43,984 nt of DNA, taken from assembly GCA_902805625.1 (NCBI GenBank), contig CADCTL010000216.1, positions 1-43,984 on the forward strand, in the 5' to 3' direction. Below the pieces are notes generated by a model that worked only from the letters and a program-made list of their open reading frames with translations, was not told the DNA's origin and did not search any database. The stretch comes from an uncultured Acetobacteraceae bacterium. GTDB lineage: Bacteria; Pseudomonadota; Alphaproteobacteria; Acetobacterales; Acetobacteraceae. Position numbers and translations under genes: made by a program. Below are positions 17,240-25,469 of the stretch, one piece after another (position 1 is the stretch's first letter; each line of letters opens with the position of its first letter).

Positions 17240-17254
17240 GTTCTTGTTAAGTTC
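17240..17254 (+). promoter_or_regulatory. LexA/SOS-box-like motif GTTC-N7-GTTC
   Basis: GTTCTTGTTAAGTTC matches the alphaproteobacterial LexA consensus GTTC-N7-GTTC exactly in its eight defined bases. However, it lies between two convergent gene ends, not before a gene, so it may be chance or may control an unseen transcript. Confidence 0.3.
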
Positions 17255-17261
17255 GGGCAAG

Positions 17262-17297
17262 CCCCGCGCTTCGCGCGGCAATTGAGCTCCCGCAAAC
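17262..17297 (+). repeat. intergenic hairpin-plus-CCCGCAAAC repeat, copy B
   Basis: A CCGCGC-TTC-GCGCGG hairpin is followed by CAATT and CCCGCAAAC. It matches copy A at 4175-4213 in order and spacing, apart from small indels. Confidence 0.45.
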
Positions 17298-17311
17298 TGA
17301 AGCAAGTAAAG

Positions 17312-17338
17312 CCTTGACCACACCGGTCAAGGATTTTC
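17312..17338 (+). terminator. intrinsic-terminator-like hairpin
   Basis: CCTTGACC-ACACC-GGTCAAGG is a perfect 8-bp stem with a 5-base loop, followed by ATTTTCC. It lies 117 bp downstream of the IMPase-family gene in the plus direction and probably ends that long transcript. Confidence 0.6.
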
Positions 17339-17436
17339 CACCTACTCGTACTTGAACACCATCGCAATAACTTCTTGTGAACATTTTTACAAACAACCCG
17401 GCGTCGTCCAAGACTATTCGCCTATAGCGTCGGACT

Positions 17437-18243
17437 TTAATCTTCTGCGGCTTTGACGGCCCGCCACTCCGCTTCCATGGCGTCGAGTTCAGCGTCGGCG
17501 GGAGACAAGCCACGGGCTGCAAGGCGTCGCTCGACACCTCTGAATCGGCGCTCGAATTTCGCGTTGGCGGAGCGCAGGCAGTCCTCCGGGTCGAGATCCA
17601 GCTTGCGGGCGAGGTTGGCCAGGACGAACAGGAGATCGCCCACCTCATCCCGCAAGCGCCCGGGGTCGGCGGTCGGCAGCTCGGCCCGCAGTTCCGACGC
17701 TTCTTCCTCCAGCTTGTCGAGCACGGAGGCGGCGTCCGGCCAATCGAACCCGACCCGCGCGGCGCGGCGGGTCAGCTTGGCCGCGCGGCTCAGGGCGGGC
17801 AGGGCGGTCGGCACGCCGGCCAAAGCCCCGCCTTCCGGCGCCTTGGTGGCTCGCTCGGCCGCCTTTTGCGCTTCCCACGCGTCCGTCTGCGCCGCCGCGC
17901 CACGGGGCGCGGCGTCGCCGAAAACGTGCGGGTGGCGCCGCACCATCTTGGCCGTGATCGCGCGGGTCACGGCGGCGAAGTCGAACCGGCCGGCCTCTTC
18001 GGCCATACGGGCGTGGTACACCGCCTGGAACAGCAGATCACCCAGCTCGTCCAACAGCGCCGGAAAGTCCGGACCCGCCCGGATTGCCTCGGCAACCTCG
18101 TGCGATTCTTCCACGGTGTAGGGCGCGATGGAGCTGAAATCCTGAACCTGATCCCAAGGGCAGCCCGACACGGGGTCGCGCAGCTTAGCCATCACGAGCA
18201 GCAGATGCCGCAGGGCGGCTTCGGGCGGGGAGGAGTCGGTCAT
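17437..18243 (-). CDS. mazG: nucleoside triphosphate pyrophosphohydrolase MazG
   Basis: A 268-residue house-cleaning enzyme hydrolysing (d)NTPs to NMP and pyrophosphate. It has the two tandem MazG domains of the long form. The first has GCPWDQVQDFSSIAPYTVEE, ESHEVAEAI and DELGDLLFQAVYHARMAEE. The second has the paired acidic helices KLEEEASELRAEL and DEVGDLLFVLANLARKLDLD. In E. coli the enzyme also lowers ppGpp and works with stress responses. It is the last gene of the minus-strand run, separated from the preceding MBL gene by a 167-bp gap containing an inverted DnaA-box pair. TAAGTAGG before the ATG is a plausible ribosome-binding site. Confidence 0.95.
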   Translation of the reverse strand: MTDSSPPEAALRHLLLVMAKLRDPVSGCPWDQVQDFSSIAPYTVEESHEVAEAIRAGPDFPALLDELGDLLFQAVYHARMAEEAGRFDFAAVTRAITAKMVRRHPHVFGDAAPRGAAAQTDAWEAQKAAERATKAPEGGALAGVPTALPALSRAAKLTRRAARVGFDWPDAASVLDKLEEEASELRAELPTADPGRLRDEVGDLLFVLANLARKLDLDPEDCLRSANAKFERRFRGVERRLAARGLSPADAELDAMEAEWRAVKAAED

Positions 18244-18314
18244 GCGACCTACTTAGCACCGGCAATCGCCGCAAGGAGGCCCACGCGATCAGCGCCTTAG
18301 CCCGCCCATCGCGT

Positions 18315-18376
18315 TTATCCACAGCACAGACATGCCGCATAAGATGTATTATGGAAAATAAGAGAGCTGTGGATAA
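18315..18376. promoter_or_regulatory. inverted pair of perfect DnaA-box 9-mers flanking an A/T-rich core
   Basis: TTATCCACA at 18315-18323 and TGTGGATAA at 18368-18376 are exact matches to the consensus DnaA box in opposite orientation. They form an 11-bp perfect inverted repeat (with flanking GC) around a 40-bp segment that includes CATAAGATGTATTATGG and GAAAATAAG. The pair lies in the leader of mazG. It may be a DnaA-binding regulatory site, a titration site, or simply an RNA stem-loop. Confidence 0.6.
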
Positions 18377-18410
18377 GCTGGGGAAACCTGCTTGACCGAA
18401 GCCGCTTTGC

Positions 18411-19205
18411 TCAACCCGTAGCGATTTCGAGCACCATACCGTCGAACCCTGGCTCGATGCCGGGCGGCAACTCCCTCAGCAAGCTGCAGTAGTCCATGGA
18501 AGTCCCCATGTGGGTCAGCACGGTCCGCCGCGGCCGCAGGCGTTCGACCCATTCCACGACTTGGCCCAGGCTCGCGTGCACCTTGTGCGGCCCGCGCTGA
18601 AAGCAGCCGACCACCCAGGTGTCGAGGCCTTCCAGCGCCGGCATGCTCTCTTCCGGCAACGTCACCACGTCGGTCGAGTAGGCGAAGCCGCCGATCCGAA
18701 CCCCCAGGCTGTCCATCACGCCGTGGTCCTGGCGGAACACCTCCGCCCGCAAACCGGCGATCTCGAAACGTTCCCCGTACTCGACCCGCCGCGGCTCCAA
18801 GGCGGGACGAAAGAAGAACGGCGGCGTAGCGCCGATGAAGGCGTAGTCGAAGCGGTCGTCCAGCTTCTGCAAGGTCATCCGCGTGCCGACGGCCTCCAAA
18901 GCGCGGCCGGTGACGCGGTTGATCTGCCGCAGGTCGTCTATGCCGAGGATGTGGTCGGCGTGGGCGTGGGTGAACAGCACCGCGTCCACGCGCGACGCGC
19001 GAGCCGCCAGGAGCTGGCGGCGGAGATCCGGGCCGGCGTCTATCAGCAATCGGCCGCCGGGCCCCTCCACCAACGCCGAGGTGCGGCTCCGGTGGTTCCG
19101 GGGCTCCGCGGGGTCGCAAGCTCCCCACTCGCCGCCTTCATCGGCGCCGCCGAGCAACGGCACTCCGCCTGACCCCCCGCAGCCGAGAAGCGTCACCCGT
19201 AGCAC
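18411..19205 (-). CDS. PhnP-like metallo-beta-lactamase-fold hydrolase
   Basis: A 264-residue MBL-fold protein. The zinc motif is THAHADHILGIDDLR (His80, His82, Asp84, His85). It is preceded by LLGCGGSGGVP and LIDAGPDLRRQL and followed by metal ligands in RQDHGVMDSLG and VLTHMGTSMDY. The HAHADHxxGxDDLR form and the opening GCGGSGGVP match the PhnP/cyclic phosphodiesterase branch. The gene is however not in a phosphonate operon: it sits directly after tatD (13-bp gap), a conserved arrangement in Alphaproteobacteria with unknown physiological substrate. Predicted cytoplasmic, with no signal peptide. Confidence 0.87.
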   Translation of the reverse strand: MLRVTLLGCGGSGGVPLLGGADEGGEWGACDPAEPRNHRSRTSALVEGPGGRLLIDAGPDLRRQLLAARASRVDAVLFTHAHADHILGIDDLRQINRVTGRALEAVGTRMTLQKLDDRFDYAFIGATPPFFFRPALEPRRVEYGERFEIAGLRAEVFRQDHGVMDSLGVRIGGFAYSTDVVTLPEESMPALEGLDTWVVGCFQRGPHKVHASLGQVVEWVERLRPRRTVLTHMGTSMDYCSLLRELPPGIEPGFDGMVLEIATG

Positions 19206-19218
19206 GGCAGCGGAGACC

Positions 19219-19995
19219 TCAGCGCGGTGCCTTGGTGAATAGACGGTGGAAGTTGGCGGTCGTCAGGGCCTCCACCTCGTCCAATCCGACACCGCGCACC
19301 GCCGCCAGCGCCTTCGCCGTGTGGAGCACGTAGGCCGGCTCGCACCGCTTGCCGCGGAGCGGCACGGGCGCGAGGTACGGGCTGTCCGTTTCCACCAAGA
19401 GGCGTTCCTCCGGCAGGTCGGCAGCGATCGCGCGGATCGCCTCGCCGTTGCGGAAGGTGAGGATGCCGGAGAACGACACGTAACCGCCGAGCCGCACCGC
19501 CGCCTCCGCGAGCGCCCGACCGGAGGAGAAGCAGTGCAGCACGAAAGGGAACGGCCCGCCGGCGCGATGCTCCTCTTCGAGGACGGCTTGGATGTCCTCG
19601 TCCGCGTCGCGGGCATGCACCACGAGCGGCAGGCCGGAAAGCTGGGCGGCCTTGATGTGCCGGCGGAAGCCTTCCCGCTGCATCTCGTGCGGCGCCTTGT
19701 CGTAGAAGTAGTCCAGTCCGCTCTCGCCGAGCCCGACGATGCGGGAATGGTCGGCCAGCGCCAGCAGCTCCGCCACGCTCGGCAGCGGCGCTTCGCCGAC
19801 GCGCTGCGGGTGGACGCCCACCGTGCCCCAGACCTCCGGGAAGCGCTCGGTCAGCGACCGGACGGCGGCCGACTGGTGGGCGCGGATGCCGATCGTGACC
19901 ATCCGCTCCACCCCGGCCTCTCTCGCGCGCGCGATCACCTCCGGGATCTCGGCGTCGTCGAAGGTGTCGAGGTGGCAATGGCTGTCGATGAGCAT
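19219..19995 (-). CDS. tatD: TatD-family metal-dependent deoxyribonuclease
   Basis: A 258-residue TIM-barrel hydrolase of the TatD family (3'-5' exonuclease or D-aminoacyl-tRNA-processing relatives). Metal ligands are DSHCHLD (His6, His8), GLGESGLDYFYD, LVVHARDADED, VLHCFSSG and VETDSPYLAPVPLRGK. The frame is open upstream inside metG, but the ATG at 19995 starts precisely at the canonical MLIDSHCHLD. metG ends 17 bp upstream and the MBL gene follows closely, so the three are one transcription unit. This is the usual metG-tatD-MBL order. Confidence 0.94.
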   Translation of the reverse strand: MLIDSHCHLDTFDDAEIPEVIARAREAGVERMVTIGIRAHQSAAVRSLTERFPEVWGTVGVHPQRVGEAPLPSVAELLALADHSRIVGLGESGLDYFYDKAPHEMQREGFRRHIKAAQLSGLPLVVHARDADEDIQAVLEEEHRAGGPFPFVLHCFSSGRALAEAAVRLGGYVSFSGILTFRNGEAIRAIAADLPEERLLVETDSPYLAPVPLRGKRCEPAYVLHTAKALAAVRGVGLDEVEALTTANFHRLFTKAPR

Positions 19996-20012
19996 GCGGT
20001 GTCCGGGGCGGG

Positions 20013-21536
20013 TTACGCGGCGGTTTCGATCTTGCGAAACAGCGGCACTGGCGGCGGGAGCGCCGTTCCAGCAGGCAGCGACGTCTCCAAGCTGGCGAGG
20101 CCCCTGCCCTCCGATGGCACCCCGAGCTGGTCGAGCATCCGCCCCATGGTGCCCGGCATGAAAGGCTGCAGGACGGTGGCGTAGGCGCGCAGGGCCGTGT
20201 GCAGGTGGCGCAGCACCGCGGCCATGCGGGCCGGGTCGGTCCTCTTCAACGCCCAGGGCTGCTGCTGCGTGATGTACCCGTTGGCCTCGCGGACGGAGTG
20301 GAACACGGTTTCCAGGGCCGTGTGGAAGAGCTGCGCGTTCAGTGCTTTGCCCACCGAAGCGACGAGCGCATCGATCGAATCGAACAATCCCGCGTCGGCT
20401 TCGGACCGTCCGGCCTCGCCCGGCAGCTCGCCCCCGCAGTTCCGCTGGATCAACGACAGCGTCCGCTGCGCCAGGTTGCCCAGGCCGTCCGCCAGTTCGC
20501 CGTTCAACCGGTTGACCAGGGATTTGCGCGCGAAGTCGCCGTCGTTGCCGAAAGGCACCTCCCGCAGCAGGAAGTAGCGCAGCGGGTCCAGGCCGAATTC
20601 CTCGATCAGCGCCAAGGGGTCGATGGCGTTGCCGAGGGATTTGGACATCTTCTGCCCCTCGATGGTCCACCAGCCGTGCGCGAACACCCGCCGCGGCGGC
20701 GCGATCCCCGCGGCCTGGAGGAAGGCCGGCCAGTAGATCGCGTGGAAGCGGACGATGTCCTTGCCGACGAAATGCACGTCCGCCGGCCAGAACCTCCAAC
20801 GCTCGGCGGCCTCGTCCGGGTAGCCGGCCGCGGTGATGTAGTTCGTCAGCGCATCCAACCACACGTACATCACGTGCGCCGGGTCGCCCGGCACCGGAAC
20901 GCCCCAAGCGAAGGAGGTGCGGCTGATCGAGAGGTCCTGGAGTCCGGCCCTCACGAAGCTCATCACCTCGTTCCGGCGGCTCTGCGGCGCGATGAAATCC
21001 GGGTTGTCCTCGTAGAAGCGCAGCAACCACCCTTGCCACTTGGACAGGCGGAAGAAGTAGGACGGCTCCCGCACCCATTCGACCGGCGCGCCGGTGGGCG
21101 CGTACTTGGCGCCGTCCCGCTCCGTCAGCTCGTCCGGCCCGTAGAAGGCCTCGTCGCGCACGGCGTACCAGCCCTCGTAATGGCCGAGGTAGATCTCCCC
21201 GCGCCGCGCCAGCTCTTCCCAGAGCGCCTGGCAGGCGCGCTTGTGCCGCTCCTCCGTCGTGCGGATGAAGTCGTCGTTGGACAGCTCCATGCGCTCCGCG
21301 AGGACACGGAAGTGCTCGCTCACCCGGTCAGTGAACTCCTTCGGGTCCATCCCGGCGTCCCGCGCCGCCTTCTCCACCTTCTGTCCGTGCTCGTCCGTGC
21401 CGGTGAGGAAGAAGACCTCCCCGCCCTCCAGACGCCGCCACCGCGCCAGCACGTCGGCGGCGAGCGAGGTGTAGGCGTGGCCGATGTGCGGCCGGTCGTT
21501 CACGTAGTAGATCGGGGTGGTGATGTAGGTTGGCAT
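20013..21536 (-). CDS. metG: methionyl-tRNA synthetase (short form)
   Basis: A 507-residue class I aminoacyl-tRNA synthetase charging tRNA-Met. The HIGH motif is PHIGHAYTSLAADVLARW (residues 17-20). The KMSKS loop is KMSKSLGN (296-300). ITTPIYYVNDRPHIG, FFLTGTDEHGQKVEKAA and YVWLDALTNYITAAGYPD are further hallmarks. The length matches the short bacterial form without the C-terminal tRNA-binding domain and without the four-cysteine zinc knuckle. The ATG at 21536 is chosen over the longer open frame because it starts the Rossmann fold and follows GGTGAG. holB ends 5 bp upstream. Confidence 0.96.
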   Translation of the reverse strand: MPTYITTPIYYVNDRPHIGHAYTSLAADVLARWRRLEGGEVFFLTGTDEHGQKVEKAARDAGMDPKEFTDRVSEHFRVLAERMELSNDDFIRTTEERHKRACQALWEELARRGEIYLGHYEGWYAVRDEAFYGPDELTERDGAKYAPTGAPVEWVREPSYFFRLSKWQGWLLRFYEDNPDFIAPQSRRNEVMSFVRAGLQDLSISRTSFAWGVPVPGDPAHVMYVWLDALTNYITAAGYPDEAAERWRFWPADVHFVGKDIVRFHAIYWPAFLQAAGIAPPRRVFAHGWWTIEGQKMSKSLGNAIDPLALIEEFGLDPLRYFLLREVPFGNDGDFARKSLVNRLNGELADGLGNLAQRTLSLIQRNCGGELPGEAGRSEADAGLFDSIDALVASVGKALNAQLFHTALETVFHSVREANGYITQQQPWALKRTDPARMAAVLRHLHTALRAYATVLQPFMPGTMGRMLDQLGVPSEGRGLASLETSLPAGTALPPPVPLFRKIETAA

Positions 21537-21541
21537 GGGAC

Positions 21542-22579
21542 TCACCGGCGGCTCTCGGCCGCAGGCCTTAGCATGGCCAGCCCACTCAGCAGCGCCTGCT
21601 TGCGGTCGAGGTTCAACCGTTCCGTGTCCTCGGCGAGGCGGCCGAGGCGGTCCCACAGCGCCGACCACTCCGCCAAGGGCCGAGCGGACACCCACGGCGG
21701 CGCCGCTCCGGCCCGCGCCGCCTGCCGCAGCGCGGCCGAGAGCCCGCGCCGCAGCAGGAACACGAAGAGCGGCAACGCCGCCGGATCGCGCTGCGCCGCG
21801 ACCTTGTCCGCGACGGAATGCAGCAGCTTGGCGTCAAGCCGGGGCAGGCCGGCGAAGACCTGCTCCACCGCCGCCTGCATCGCTAGCCCCTCTCCTTCCG
21901 CCAGGGCCAGTGCCCGGCCGGGGCACCCGTCGGCGATGCGCCCGAGCGCGGCTCGGTCGGCCGTGCCCGTGTCCGGCAGCCACGCCGCGAGCAACCGCTC
22001 CATCTCCGGCGCGGCGAGGGGGAGGAGGTCCAAGCGCCGGCAGCGGCTGCGGATGGTGGGCAACAGCCGGTCAGGCTGCGCGCTGACGAGGAGCAGCACG
22101 GTGCGCGGCGGCGGCTCTTCCAAGGTTTTGAGGAGGATGTTCGGCACCACCTCGCGCTCGGCGCGCTCCAGATCCTCCACGACCACCGCGCGCCAGCCGC
22201 CCTCGGCGGCGGTGTGCGCCATGAAGCGGACGGAAGCCCTCGCGTCCTCGGCCCGCAGCACCTCCTTCTTGCCCTTATCGCCCGTGGAAGGCGCCAGGGT
22301 GAACAGGTCGGCGTGCGCCCCCGCGGCGACGCGGCGAAACACCGGATGGTCGTCCGGCACGAACAGCGGCGTGGCGGCCGGCGCCGCGTCCGGCTGGCCG
22401 GCCAGCATCCAGCGCGCGAAGCGGTAGGCGAGCGTGGCCTTGCCCAGGCCCGTCGGCCCGGTGATCAGCCAAGCGTGGTGCAACCGGCGCGACCGCGCCG
22501 CCTCGGCCATGGTCCGCGCCGCCTCGTCGTGCCCGACGAGGAGGGGGTTGGCTCGGGGTTCAGGCGGCGGGGCAGGCAT
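21542..22579 (-). CDS. holB: DNA polymerase III delta-prime subunit
   Basis: A 345-residue clamp-loader subunit. Its N-terminal AAA+ fold has ITGPTGLGKATLAYRFARWM, the sensor region VVVEDLERAEREVVPNILLK and TLEEPPPRTVLLLVSAQPDRLLPTIRSRCRR (split here for length), typical of delta-prime and of the gamma/tau family. The SRC motif is present in TIRSRCRRLDL. Its start codon overlaps the tmk stop (TGATG), the standard tmk-holB coupling. It acts in loading the beta clamp during replication. A C-terminal collar-like region follows after about residue 200. Confidence 0.93.
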   Translation of the reverse strand: MPAPPPEPRANPLLVGHDEAARTMAEAARSRRLHHAWLITGPTGLGKATLAYRFARWMLAGQPDAAPAATPLFVPDDHPVFRRVAAGAHADLFTLAPSTGDKGKKEVLRAEDARASVRFMAHTAAEGGWRAVVVEDLERAEREVVPNILLKTLEEPPPRTVLLLVSAQPDRLLPTIRSRCRRLDLLPLAAPEMERLLAAWLPDTGTADRAALGRIADGCPGRALALAEGEGLAMQAAVEQVFAGLPRLDAKLLHSVADKVAAQRDPAALPLFVFLLRRGLSAALRQAARAGAAPPWVSARPLAEWSALWDRLGRLAEDTERLNLDRKQALLSGLAMLRPAAESRR

Positions 22580-23229
22580 CAGGGCGGCGACGGCGACAAG
22601 CGGCTCTGCACGGCCGCAAGGATGGCAGTTGCAACACCCTCTGGCGAGTCCGTGGCGTCCGCGACGACGCAGCGCCCCGGTTCGGCTTCGGCGATGGCGC
22701 GGAAGCCCGCGCGCACCCGCGCGTGGAACGACGGGTCCAACGCCTCGTAGCGGTTGGTCTCGCCGCGCGCCGCCGCCCGCGCCAGCCCGGCCTCGGGCGG
22801 GAGGTCGAGCAGCACGGTGAGATCCGGCCGCAGCGACCCCAGCGTTACGTCGGCCAGCGCCTCCCAAACGGAACGCGGCACCCCCTGGCCGAAACACTGG
22901 TAGGCGAGCGTCGAGTCGGCGAAGCGGTCGCACACCACCCACATGCCGGCCGCGAGCGCCGGCTCGACGGAGCGCGCCACGTGCTCCCGTCGGGCCGCGA
23001 AGTGCAGCATGCACTCCGCCACGCCGTCCCAGGGCCCGGAGCCGAGCAGCACCCCGCGCACCGCTTCGGCGCCGGGCGCGCCGCCCGGCTCGCGCGTCAG
23101 CATGACGGGCAGGCCGCGCTCGGCCAGCCGCTCGGCCAGGATGCGGGCCTGGGTGGACTTGCCGGCCCCTTCCCCGCCTTCCAGCGTGATGAACCGGCCC
23201 CGGTCGGCGGTGGCCGCCGCGCGCGCCAT
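22579..23229 (-). CDS. tmk: thymidylate kinase
   Basis: A 216-residue kinase converting dTMP to dTDP. It has P-loop FITLEGGEGAGKSTQARIL, the DRx motif in VVCDRFADSTLAYQCFGQG, LDLPPEAGLARAAARGETNR forming the lid region, and a short C-terminal helix. The lid lacks the arginine-rich E. coli pattern in part, but the fold and length are typical. ATG 23229 begins MARAAATADRGRFITLEG; the ~120 codons of open frame upstream overlap dacA and are not part of the gene. It lies 14 bp after dacA and is translationally coupled to holB. Confidence 0.95.
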   Translation of the reverse strand: MARAAATADRGRFITLEGGEGAGKSTQARILAERLAERGLPVMLTREPGGAPGAEAVRGVLLGSGPWDGVAECMLHFAARREHVARSVEPALAAGMWVVCDRFADSTLAYQCFGQGVPRSVWEALADVTLGSLRPDLTVLLDLPPEAGLARAAARGETNRYEALDPSFHARVRAGFRAIAEAEPGRCVVADATDSPEGVATAILAAVQSRLSPSPP

Positions 23230-23243
23230 TCCCGGCCGCCCCG

Positions 23244-24503
23244 CTAGCGACCGGCGATGAGCTGGCCGAGCACCACGGGTATGCGCGGCACCAGCCCCAG
23301 CCGGCCGACGTCGGCGCCGGCCAAGAGCGGCAAGGACATCGGCGGCACGCCCTGGCCCGAGACCTCCAGCCGGCCCAGCTCCCGACCTTTCGCGACCGGC
23401 GCCGCCACCGGCGCGTCGTAGCGCAGCCGCGCCTGGAGGTTGCGCCGCCACTGGCGCGGCAGGGTCACGAGTACATCCCGCGCGCCCACCAGCGGCACGG
23501 TGCGGCGGTCGCCGAGATGCACCGGCACCTCCTCCACCACCTCGCCCGCGCGGAACAGCGACACGTTCTCGAACTCCCGGAAGCCCCATTCCAGCAGCCG
23601 CTCGCTCTCCTCCGCCCGCGCGCGCATGGTGGGCAGCCCGTTGAACACCATGATGAGGCGCCGCTCGCCGCGTTTGGCGCTGGCGGTCAGGCCGTAGCCC
23701 GCCTCATCCGTGTGGCCGGTCTTGAGTCCGTCCGCGCCCGGCACGCGCGCCAGGGCGGGGTTGCGGTTTTCCTGGCTGATGTCGTTCCAGCGGAAGGAGC
23801 GCTCGTTGTAGTACGAGTAGTACTCCGGGAAGTCGGCGATGATGCGCTTGGCCAAGCGCGCGAGGTCGCGGCAGGTCGTGCGGTGCTCGGGGTCGGGCCA
23901 GCCGGTGGCGTTGCGGAAGGTGGAGGAGGTCAGGCCGATCTCGCGGGCCTTGTCGTTCATCGCCTCCGCGAACTGCTGCTCGGAGCCGGAGATGGCCTCC
24001 GCCAACACCACGCAGGCGTCGTTGCCCGACTGCACGATCACGCCGCGCATCAGCGCCTCGACCGGCACGGTGGCGCCGATCTGGACGAACATCTTGCTGC
24101 CGCCCATGCGCCAGGCGCGCTCGCTCACCGGCAACTCGCCGTCGAGCTTGAAGCGCCCCTGCTTCAGCATGTCGAAGACCATGTACATGGTCATCAGCTT
24201 GGACATGGAGGACGGCGGCATCCGCTCGTCGGCGTTCTTCTCCAGGAGCACCGCGTCCGTGTCGTAGTCGATCACGAAGGCCTGCCGGGCGGCCGTGTCG
24301 AGCGGGCCGAGCGGCGTGGCCGCGGGCGAGGATGCCGGACCGCTGGACTGGGAGGCTCCCTGCCGCCCGCCGCCGGAACCGCCGCGCGACCGCCCCCCCT
24401 GCTGCGCCGAGGCAGGCGAAGCCGGAAGCAGCGCGGAAGCGAGGGCCGCGCCGGCGGGCACGAGCAGCGAACGGCGGCGGCGGAGAACGGCGGGGGGCGA
24501 CAT
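23244..24503 (-). CDS. dacA: D-alanyl-D-alanine carboxypeptidase (PBP5/6 type)
   Basis: A 419-residue low-molecular-weight penicillin-binding protein that trims pentapeptides of peptidoglycan in the periplasm. Starting at 24503, the signal peptide is MSPPAVLRRRRSLLVPAGAA with cleavage after SPASA. Active-site motifs are SxxK (Ser99-Lys102 in PPSSMSKLMT), SGN (159-161) and KTG (261-263 in GLKTGHTDEAGYG). A PBP5-type C-terminal beta domain follows (SLFRAGEVVEEVPVHLGDRR). A glycine/serine-rich linker (residues ~36-60) separates the signal from the catalytic domain. An in-frame ATG at 24536 would add 11 residues. rlpA ends ~80 bp upstream. Confidence 0.94.
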   Translation of the reverse strand: MSPPAVLRRRRSLLVPAGAALASALLPASPASAQQGGRSRGGSGGGRQGASQSSGPASSPAATPLGPLDTAARQAFVIDYDTDAVLLEKNADERMPPSSMSKLMTMYMVFDMLKQGRFKLDGELPVSERAWRMGGSKMFVQIGATVPVEALMRGVIVQSGNDACVVLAEAISGSEQQFAEAMNDKAREIGLTSSTFRNATGWPDPEHRTTCRDLARLAKRIIADFPEYYSYYNERSFRWNDISQENRNPALARVPGADGLKTGHTDEAGYGLTASAKRGERRLIMVFNGLPTMRARAEESERLLEWGFREFENVSLFRAGEVVEEVPVHLGDRRTVPLVGARDVLVTLPRQWRRNLQARLRYDAPVAAPVAKGRELGRLEVSGQGVPPMSLPLLAGADVGRLGLVPRIPVVLGQLIAGR

Positions 24504-24584
24504 ACCTGAAAGGACTCCAGGGAGAATTCGCCTCATTGGATACTATCTCCCGCCCCTCCGGCTCAAGCACCCGTCGCAGGCGCT

Positions 24585-25469
24585 TCAGTCCAGAACGATT
24601 TTCGCGTCAGGAATGCCACGGCGGAGCGCCGAGTCGAGAGCCCGGTCAGCTTCCCCGACCGTGGCGAAGGGGCCGAGGCGCACGCGGTGCTGCGGTTGCC
24701 GCCCGGCCCCGATGGCCTCGGCCCTGCCGCCGAGGGCGACGGCGCGGCGCTCGGCGAGGTCGCGGCGGAAGAAGGTGCCCGCCTCCACCACGAGCCGGGA
24801 CGGCGCAACGCCGCGCTGCGCCACGTCCTCGGGCAGGTGGACCGACGCCCGGCGGCTCGGCGCCGGGCCGGAAGCTTCCGCGAGCACCGGCGTTCGGCGA
24901 ACCGGCTCCGGACGGAGGCCAACGGCCCGCGCCCCGGGCGGCGGCGCGAGCTGTTCCCGTTCTACAACGGCGACCGGCGCGGCCGCCATCGCGAGACGCG
25001 GCCCTTCGGCCCCGGGCAGCCCTTCGGCCACCGCGCGGCTCAGGTCGGGGTCAACGGCGATCCGCACCCTCGCCGGCTCTCCCAACGCGACGCCCAGCAG
25101 GGTGGCGGCGCGGCGCGACAGGCCGATGACGCGGCCGGGTTCCGACGGGCCGCGGTCGTTCACGCGCACCCGGATTTCGCGCCCTGTGTCGAGGTTCCAG
25201 ACGAGGACCACGGCCGGCAACTGCAAGGTGCGGTGCGCCGCCACCAGCGCCGCCGGATCGTGGACCTCGCCGTTGACGGTACGCCGCCCGCGCGCCGCAT
25301 CCGGCAACGCCACAGCCAAGCCCGACTCGGACAAGGCGTAGTCCTCGCGCGGGTAGGACCAGACGCCGCCCAGTGCGTAGGGCTCTCCCACCACGAAGCG
25401 AGCGCCGGATGGCGGCGGCGTGCAAGCCGCGAGCGACGCGGCGACGAGGAGCAGAACCCGCCGCGTCAA
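24585..25469 (-). CDS. rlpA: RlpA-like septal lytic transglycosylase with SPOR domain
   Basis: A 294-residue outer-membrane lipoprotein that cleaves or binds peptidoglycan lacking stem peptides at the septum. The lipobox is LAAC with Cys16. The double-psi beta-barrel core shows TVNGEVHDPAALVAAHRTLQ, LPAVVLVWNLDTGREIRVRV and NDRGPSEPGRVIGLSRRAA. The conserved catalytic-region ASWYG segment is diverged, so activity is uncertain. After a variable Pro/Ala linker, a C-terminal SPOR-like domain (SRLVVEAGTFFRRDLAERR to the end) should target denuded glycans. It overlaps mltB by four bases and is followed by dacA: a peptidoglycan-remodelling trio. Confidence 0.88.
   Translation of the reverse strand: MTRRVLLLVAASLAACTPPPSGARFVVGEPYALGGVWSYPREDYALSESGLAVALPDAARGRRTVNGEVHDPAALVAAHRTLQLPAVVLVWNLDTGREIRVRVNDRGPSEPGRVIGLSRRAATLLGVALGEPARVRIAVDPDLSRAVAEGLPGAEGPRLAMAAAPVAVVEREQLAPPPGARAVGLRPEPVRRTPVLAEASGPAPSRRASVHLPEDVAQRGVAPSRLVVEAGTFFRRDLAERRAVALGGRAEAIGAGRQPQHRVRLGPFATVGEADRALDSALRRGIPDAKIVLD

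Larger units (their letters stand above)
17196..17436. other. AT-richer convergent intergenic region with several structured motifs
   Basis: 241 bp between two converging genes, visibly richer in A/T than its neighbours. I see no ORF. It holds a LexA-box-like direct repeat (17240-17254), a GC hairpin repeat (17262-17297), a strong 8-bp stem followed by TTTT (17312-17338) and an imperfect dyad, TTGTGAA-N4-TTTACAA (17375-17392). An unannotated small RNA ending at the 17312 hairpin is possible but no promoter is convincing. Confidence 0.5.

Noticed and set aside
18300-18410. Chromosomal replication origin
   Set aside because: Only two DnaA boxes are visible and no dnaA, hemE or other usual origin-flanking genes are present. 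Kept as a DnaA-box pair, not called an origin.
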